Position numbers and translations under genes: made by a program
In this document: positions 56,927-64,000 of the stretch, piece by piece
Position numbering within the stretch: position 1 is the stretch's first letter
How the letters are laid out: each line of letters opens with the position of its first letter
The notes under the pieces: model-generated
Seen by the model: only the letters and a program-made list of their open reading frames with translations
What the model was told of the DNA's origin: nothing
Databases searched by the model: none
Assembly: GCA_029783825.1 (NCBI GenBank)
Contig: JAREIK010000340.1
Span: forward strand, 1 to 64,000
DNA: 64,000 nt
From: Sapria himalayana
Lineage: Eukaryota > Streptophyta > Magnoliopsida > Malpighiales > Rafflesiaceae
Direction: 5' to 3'

Positions 56927-59730
56927 ATGGGAATTCTCTATGCTGGCTAGCTGACTTGCTAGCTTTTCAAATGTTTGGATGTAAAAAGTGTCAGCCCTCA
57001 AGCTTGATCAAGAAGGGTACCTTTGCAACTGTATAAAGATCTGGCACTGTCTTCTCGAAATCAAAAGCTAAAGGAAGAGGAAAAAAGAAGCTAGAGTGAA
57101 TACGATACGAGAGGATCGAGACCAACATACAAGGGGTGAGTCCACACCAAATATGGCTTTTTTAACAAAGATAATGTCACTTTCATTGTTGAAGACGCCT
57201 TTTAATTGCCTTAAACAGCCCCAATTTGAGACCGAAAGAAGAAGACTTTCGATGCCACTAGATTGAGCAATAGAGATTGATTGGATAAGAACACGCTTGC
57301 ATGACTCCTAGGATCACATGGACTAAGTTGCTCGCATGAATATAGAGTAATAAAGCCCGGATAGGGGGGCAACTAGAATAGCTTTTCCTAATCTATCCTA
57401 AGGCTTACGGGACTGCCTTTATCTATAATCTTGGAAACGGGAAGAGGCTTTGAAAACGTAGGCCAAAGCTCGGTATCGATGCTGTAAGAAGGTAGACCAT
57501 GATACTGAACTCTTCGATGAAACTGGCTTCCTAACAGCAGGACGTAGGCTAGACCAAGGAAGCAAACCAGAGAGTGTAAGAATGTGAGATTTGAAGAAAG
57601 GGGAGGGCGAAGAAAGTAAGTCCAGCTAGCAAATTGAATTCTTTCAAGCTGAATGCGTTAATTCCCTCTAGGTGAATGTGAAAGGAATTCCCTCATTGCG
57701 TACATAAGACATGAATGAACCATCGAGTGAAATCCAGTACCACTTCTTATTCATCTTTCCTTAAAGTACTAAGGAATGAGAGATTATTATGCCCTGCCTC
57801 CAGCATGTATGCTATTCATGCTTTGTCTTCTAAGAGTTAGGAGATCTAACCCTTGAAATGCGATCCCGCGATTAAGCGATTTTATTGCGGAGATTGATTA
57901 GCCTGACTGCTTGACCTCCTCTCTCTTAGCTAAATAGGGGGGTTATCAAGATATTAGTGACCTCTTTCCCTGATGGGACTCTACTAGAGAATATATAGTT
58001 TTATCTTTCATATTGTTTACCGTTATAAGATTGTGCTTACGCATTAATTAAAAAGGGACTATCCGAGCGTTGGAGTATATTTATCATTTTCTTCTTAATA
58101 ATATATGATCTATTGGCTAGCCCTTGGCCTGGGTCGTCTCTATCTCTTACTACAGTAACTGAGCTTTGTCCCTCTAGTTCACGTCATCATGCTGTTAGAT
58201 GGAGCTTACTGTTACTAGTCTTCCTACTTTTACTGGGTAAGATTTGGGGATGCGGCACACAGGAATCTTGCATGCAGGTCTACTAATAAATGAGTTTCCT
58301 GCTTTATTTGGAAGGTACTCCATTTTCATTTAATTTCAGGAAGTACTACTTTTGAAGTCAGTGAAAGCTAGGTCAAACCAGCAAGGGAGAAAGCCTGTGA
58401 GAAAAGTAGTTCCAGTAGAAGTAAGAGTGCCTCACACAGTATCCATCATTACTTCTTTTGAAAGCGAAAGCCAGCAGCATCAATAACTCTTTCTTAGGAA
58501 CTTAACAAGCCAATAGCAGTTGGAGTAGCAGCAGTTACATTTGAAGATGCCAGTCATGCATTCCTAAAAGCAAGTTCGTTTGAAAGAAGGAGTTTAAACT
58601 AGGCAAATAGAGCTAACAAACCTGATTGACGTTCTTTAGTAGACAAGATAGGGGTCAAACAATAAAGCCAGTTTCCTGTAAGGCATTTGTAGTTCTAACG
58701 GTTGTAGTGCTATGTAAGGGTAAGAGGGAAATAGATAAAAGAGACAATCTTTCTTGCCCTGGTAGGGATATTGCGAAAATAGTGTTCCTTAAGTATAAGA
58801 GCTGGAAGGAAGAGAGAGAGCCCATTCAGCAATGCACATTGTTTCGGCCCAGAGTATGAATACACGGATTTTTCCAATTCCTATTAGTCTGCGTCTTAGA
58901 TTGATATAGCTAGATACTCACAGCCCTTCCGGCGGACCAAGGAGTACCCACAGCTGTCATGCTTCTCTGCTTGGCCTATGTTGAATAGGACTAGCAGAAA
59001 TGGAAGTCCGACAAATCCATATAATGAATACGAGATGGGGAGTTTTCGAAGATAGGGAAGTGCCCGCTTCCCGCTAAAAAGAAAGCCAGGGAAGCTATCA
59101 ATGACCTGTGCCGTGCCGGATAGGGGAGTCCTTTCTTTAGGCATTAAAAGCAGCTAAGCAGGAATATATGTAGTAGCTTTTTGGCCTCTTTCCCTGGGCT
59201 TACTAAGGTCAGGACATACCAATCGTTTGAGTCAGTAGCGAGAGGCCCCTTACAAGTAAATGAATCAACCCAACCATTCTTTCCTTCTACTACTCTGCCT
59301 TCCATATCTGCTTTCGAAGTCCCTTTTAAGATCCTCTAAAAAAGTGAATGACTAAAAGGATCAGGACGGAACGTAAGCACTGACTGCAAGCGGGCTGGAG
59401 GGCAAGGGCTTGTTGGCTTCACAGATTAACATATTAGAAAGAAAGATAATATGCTCTCTACCATCTAGAAGGACTTATGAGTTGATGATCTTATCTTGCT
59501 CCCCCCTCAGAATGGTTACTGGACCCCCCCTTACATTTAGAATCTCTTTCCAGCTATCCCCTTTTAAAGGAGGGATTTTATGGAAGTCAGTGAAATAGTA
59601 AGAGTGGCAAGTCTATGAGCAATCCAGATGTTTTCGGTAAGAAGGTCCGAGGCTTTTTAGGGCGATAAGAAAGATTCCTGACCCCTACGTCTCTTGACAT
59701 AAAAGAAAATCCATATACAACGCCCGGTGG

Positions 59731-59820
59731 TGGAATCCAAGTTCCACTACTCACTTCCGTCCGATTAGTCTATGTAACGTGGCGTACAAGATTCTCACTA
59801 CGGTTCTCGTTAACTGCTAA
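59731..59820 (+). mobile_element. LINE (non-LTR) reverse transcriptase fragment
   Basis: One frame reads NPSSTTHFRPISLCNVAYKI followed by LTTVLVN and a stop. The FRPISLCNV block is a hallmark of plant LINE reverse transcriptase, where it precedes the palm domain. Only about 30 codons survive, and no other LINE domain was recognised nearby. It is a nuclear-type relic. Confidence 0.75.
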
Positions 59821-62800
59821 AGCCCTCTTTCTTTGGAGTTGTTCTGGTTCTCGTGTTCTTTGTTTTCTCTTTGTTTGTTTGTTTGTCCACTTAGTTGAGG
59901 AGGGAGAATGTATAAGAGAGTCTAATAAGAGAAGTTTCGGGGTTTCCGCTGTTGCCTTTTTGTAGGTCGGATGCTATATTTTGAGCACTAACGATGAACC
60001 CTGGAAAGAGTACTTTTGATTGCCCCCGAGCCTTCTGGTTTATTGCTATATAAAAGCTTTCCTACCAATCCGAGATGTTTGCCTCGATACGGTAGATAAG
60101 TGGATAGGTTCGTGATACAAGGACTGGCCCTTTACTTGCATGGGATAGCGAATATGCTCGAGCTCGAATCCACTAGCAAAAAGCACATTCTGAGACTGAA
60201 CTAAATGATTGTAGCATTGAAAGATCAAAACCGCTCCTTCACTATTGTAGAGCAGCTTGTCTGTCTCATGCACATTGCAGGCAATTTCATTTTTGTTGTC
60301 GACTTTTAAAGCTCTTTTTTGCATGCGCTCTACTCTATCTTATCTGCCACGGGTCTTATCAGCTTATGTACTAAGCGAAGCCACCCTCGGCCTTGAGCTC
60401 TCATCCCGCCCTCCCCCCTATCTCTAAAGGGGAGAATCCATGAAGCACAGGGCTGGATCATCTCACTTTCTAGAACATCAGAGAGGTGTTCTCATAAATT
60501 AGAGCTACTAAGGCACCCGCATGATCAAACCGCATTAGGCGCTCAGATCAAGATGCCCTGAATCCAAGGAGGAAGGCCAACAAAAAGGCTGTATGAGCCT
60601 ATTCCCCCTTCGATGATCGCTTATATGCTAATCCGTCTTCTCATTGATAGGCACTATAGCTAGCCGCCTTCCTTGGCCTTTTGTCCTCAATCTTGGTCAC
60701 TTAGTCATTCCTAGTCTCGCCCAGTCTCACGAGTGGAAATTGATCTCTCCATGGCAGGGAGGATGACTTTCAGGCATTCGTTGGTAACTATTGATTTTAG
60801 CTTAATTCCTAGTAGTGCACTTAATAGCCTAAGAGTGGCTTAAAAGCTCCTTATCCTTAATAGCCATAGATGCGCGTAGCGGAATGAAATCGGATAAGAA
60901 AAATGGATGTTATTAGCTTATGGAATTGATTTAGGCGAAAACTAGGCTCACATCAGTGAGGATCGAATGTTTACTAATTAATATCATCCAGCATTCAGAA
61001 CCAGCCGCGAAGAAAGGAATATGGTCAATCACTTCACAGCACTTGCTTTCCCTAAACTATCGAAACTGACAAGCAAAAGTGAAAGAGGGAATTCTCTGGT
61101 CACTGACACCTCTTCGATCGACCGAAGCAAGAGCACCAAGTTTAATAGCAGCAGCCACAAGAGCCTCAGGCTAAGCTAGCTCGTCAGGTGAGAGCAAGGA
61201 GGCCTTTTCAATAATTCCAGCCTCCGACCGGACATCCGATAGAAAGTGAAGTGCGTCTAGCCATTGATGGATCCACACCCGAATTGCTAAAATCTAGTAT
61301 AGTGTGGCTTCTTCCGATGCCGAATCGGGCGAAGGAGAACTTTGTACCATAAAAGTTCCTCTTTCTAATGTCAGGGCTATAGAGAGACAGTCCCAAGCAA
61401 AAAAACTTCGTCAGCGGACATAGCTTCAGAAGAAATCCCCAAGGTTGAAGAAGCCCTGCTTGACCTCCATCCTGAAGTAAAGCTTGAAGGACTTGCCCGT
61501 TCTTTGAATGTCGGGTCCAAAGGCCAGCTGAAGCCTGTTTTTCTCTTCTTATACTTTCTCGTGGCTTTCTATTGAATCATTACTTGCAAACCGGACTGGA
61601 CTATTTCAAAAAAGTTGTCTTCGGTAATCAAGCCAGCCAAGGAAGACGCAAGCATACCTAATGAAACTAGAAGCACCAGCCACAATAGATGATCTTGTTC
61701 GGTTCAGATTCCTATTTCCACATACCCCTACTATAGCTATAGGGCCTATTACTATTACAGTATCGTTTCGCGTAGAGATTCCCCATGAACACTAGAATTA
61801 GCTCCAACTCATCCTAATATAGCTACTATAGGATTTCCCATTCTATTACTAAAGCTAAAGGTAAAGGCCTTACTCAATTAAGGAGGATTCAAATCGAATC
61901 CTAATGAGAAGACACATCTTGTCTCCAGGAAACCTACCCGGTCGGGGAGTCCTGGAAATGGAAAACACTAGACTATCAAACTGATCAGCGCTTAGATCCC
62001 ACATGTACTGATAAAGCACCGTAGTATGCTCTTCTTTCCTTTAGGGCAGATCTACGACTATGACTGATCGAAAGAAACCAAGCTAATGCTACGGGCTTAA
62101 GTTAAGTTTTTTAAAGTAAAGGTACTATCATTTTGATAGTGCAAAGATTTCTTGGTAAGTGAATCCAGTGAGCAGCACAGAGCTATGTGATATCTTATTT
62201 TACCATACGTACGGTCGCCTTCACTCGTTGCACCGCGTGTTAGTAGCAAGACTCATTGTAGGTATATCTTTCTTTACCCTTTGTCTAAGGAAGGGACTGA
62301 AAGCAGCCTTTACTTTGTTGGTCACACAGGAGTAGCTTGCACAGTGGGAGAGTCGGATCGATTGGACGAGAGCGGAGAGATTTCTAGAAATAGAAGAATT
62401 CGAGTGAAGATAAGTTTTCAAGTATCTTTCATTCTCAAAGAGGGTTGTGTAGAAATGAGTGGTACGAAGAAGGCATCTGAAGGAAAAAGAACCTCACTCA
62501 TATCCGTAGATTGAAACTGCTTGATACGGTTACATTCTGTCTCTTAAAAGAGTTCGTTGGCATACTCCCTTCTGGCCCTTATTTTGTTGGAGAAAACTAA
62601 AATTCATTATTTTTTTGAGGGCTTGTAGGGCTGTATTGGATTAGTACCGGGCCTTCCTCCTATTGATGTTTTTTCCTTCGTTGGTTCTTCATATCTTGCT
62701 TGAAGTTTAGCCTCTTGATTGACTTAAGGACTGAAAGAAGACTTTGGAAGTAGAGGGGCAGGAGTCGATTTGATCTACTATGCCTTTCACTCGGTCTTTC

Positions 62801-63160
62801 TCGCCTTGGTCCGTGTCTGGGATCGATATTTGATTGGAAAGTTCCTTGTCTCTTGTGCCGTGCGTGAGCTGTGCCTGCTTTTCCCTCAAAAAAAAAGCAT
62901 TGAACCGCCTTCCTTCTAGTGAATCAATAGGCTAAACAATCGAACTTGTGACATCGATTTATCCGATTTTTCCTTTGAAATCAATGTCTCCACTCTCGCC
63001 TTGCGAGAGGTGCGTGGTAGCGCCTGTTAGCGCAACTCTTTTTTTTTTGAACGATACGAGCAGACCACTTAAGCAGATACCTAGACTTCCATTTTGAACT
63101 ACCAAGCAAGGTAGTTGTATAGCCGGAAAAGAGTATCCGTCATCGTAATCAGAACAAACT
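59821..63160. other. Spacer with no recognised gene
   Basis: Only short unassigned ORFs are present (for example 60046–60324 on the minus strand and 62281–62514 on the plus strand). No tRNA, rRNA or intron signature was found. Confidence 0.5.
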
Positions 63161-63272
63161 TAAGGAATGATGAATCGCTTAGTATGCTTTTCATTACTTT
63201 ACTCTATAAGCTAAGGAATGATGAATCGCTTAGCGCGCTTTTCATTACTTTACTCTATAAGCTAAGGAATGA
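63161..63272 (+). repeat. 51-bp tandem repeat, about 2.2 copies
   Basis: Units start at 63161, 63212 and 63263 with taaggaatga. The first two full units differ at three bases (agtatgc against agcgcgc), and the third is cut after about ten bases. The ORF across it therefore repeats LRNDESLS and LFITLLYKL. The motif gaatcgcttagcgcgc also occurs near 1003–1019 and 34569–34586 in the large repeats. Confidence 0.92.
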
Positions 63273-64000
63273 GATTAGCTTGATTACGCACCTGATTGAC
63301 TTTTAGTTACTGAAAGCGCTGATGAACAATCTTACTTATTTTAGGATGCAACTCGGATTCCTCCTTAACGGCTTGAAGTTGGATAGCTTGAAGTGAAGTT
63401 TAAGGGCTCTCGGAATTCCCTTTCAAGCTTTCTCTAGTCACCTTAACGTAACGGCTAAGAGAACTTCTTACTGATTACTGTACTTAGAGTTATCCCACTC
63501 GGGATGAGCTCTTAGCGATTAGTCAGTCCGGGTCCGCACTTTCAGACTGGTCCTTCAAACAAAGGCTTAGTAAGCACAGATTCCCTATAAATAGAAATTT
63601 CCTATAAAGACAGATTTCCTCTCTTCCCCAGAATTAGAATGCTTTCCTTAGCTAATACTGATTTTTTTGATTCACCGCATCTTCTCGTTCATTACATTAG
63701 GAGATCTAACCAAGCACTCGAAATGCGACATTGACTAAAGCAAAAGAAGGTAGACAAAAAGACAAACTAGAAAAAAAGCCAAGTTGACTGAATTGAATCT
63801 TTCAGTGGAATTGGGCTTACCTTATATCATATCCTCTCTCTTTCAAGCACAGTTGAATGAAAATAGCATCTTTTTATCTTTTTAATAGATATTTCTATCT
63901 TAACGAGGGTTGCTTGCTCTGCTTCACCACCTTTTTTATAAGGCTAGGGAAGGCTAGGGACATTTTTTGTTATGTCTTGGCATAAGGATTGGTACTAGAT
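63273..64000. other. Right-hand end, no recognised gene
   Basis: Non-coding by inspection. It contains aggagatctaacc followed by cgaaatgcga near 63700–63730, echoing a similar arrangement near 57840–57865, and a small direct duplication aaggctaggg near 63940–63959. Confidence 0.45.

Larger units (their letters stand above)
53001..59730. other. Gene-poor spacer of about 6.7 kb
   Basis: Nothing in either strand matches a mitochondrial gene. Unassigned ORFs include 54270–54650 (126 codons) and 55495–55716. A run of twelve C lies at 54697–54708. A dispersed motif copy is at 56911–56926. A 20–25 nt string near 54630 resembles the start region of cob but is too short to call. Confidence 0.5.

Noticed and set aside
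62205..62220. acgtacggt as a group II intron domain V end
   Set aside because: The 5' half of a domain V hairpin is absent at the required distance.
1..64000. CRISPR arrays, phage, toxin–antitoxin or bacterial operon systems
   Set aside because: No regularly spaced repeats, no bacterial gene organisation and no matching protein families were seen; the window is plant mitochondrial in type.

Overview
This window reads as plant mitochondrial-type DNA, most likely from a seed plant. It carries the co-oriented pair nad3–rps12, atp9, atp1, nad1 exon 4 with the matR intron, and nad9. Spacers are long and non-coding, nuclear-type retroelement fragments are scattered through it, and nad3 still has C at positions where seed plants edit C to U. 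No bacterial or phage gene, CRISPR array, rRNA or convincing intact tRNA was found.

Layout: 1–6069 is the first copy of a ~6 kb direct repeat. 6070–10615 is non-coding. 10616–11873 (minus strand) holds an unidentified ORF, rps12 and nad3. 11874–17722 is mostly spacer with one 175-codon ORF and a decayed tRNA-like patch. 17723–24047 (plus strand) is a linked cluster: intact atp9, broken atp1, the 3' end of a group II intron with its domain V, a 58-nt nad1 exon 4, a shortened following intron with the C-terminal third of matR, and nad9 with a frameshift near its start. 24048–33569 is spacer with a Ty1/copia fragment and an LTR-like patch. 33570–39635 is the second, diverged copy of the 6 kb repeat. 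It ends in a ~310-bp AT-rich insertion, followed by a Ty3/gypsy gag relic. 41–64 kb is a gene desert with a gypsy integrase relic, a LINE scrap, a ~255-bp dispersed repeat (partner at 26.7 kb), a cluster of cUUCGg hairpins and a 51-bp tandem repeat.

Function: the intact genes are ATP synthase subunit c (atp9), complex I subunit 3 (nad3) and ribosomal protein S12 (rps12). atp1, nad1 exon 4, matR and nad9 cannot give standard proteins as written. The four premature stops read in atp1 and matR are each explained by one C-to-T or G-to-A change, and the other breaks are single-base losses (several in homopolymers) or small deletions.

Most interesting: the two 6 kb copies differ by several percent, and the differences are strongly enriched for CpG in copy 1 versus TpG/CpA in copy 2. 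That is the mark of methylated nuclear DNA, not of mitochondrial DNA. Parts of the window may therefore be a nuclear mitochondrial insertion, or nuclear-aged mitochondrial DNA that returned to the mitochondrion. All comparisons were made by eye; no searches were run.
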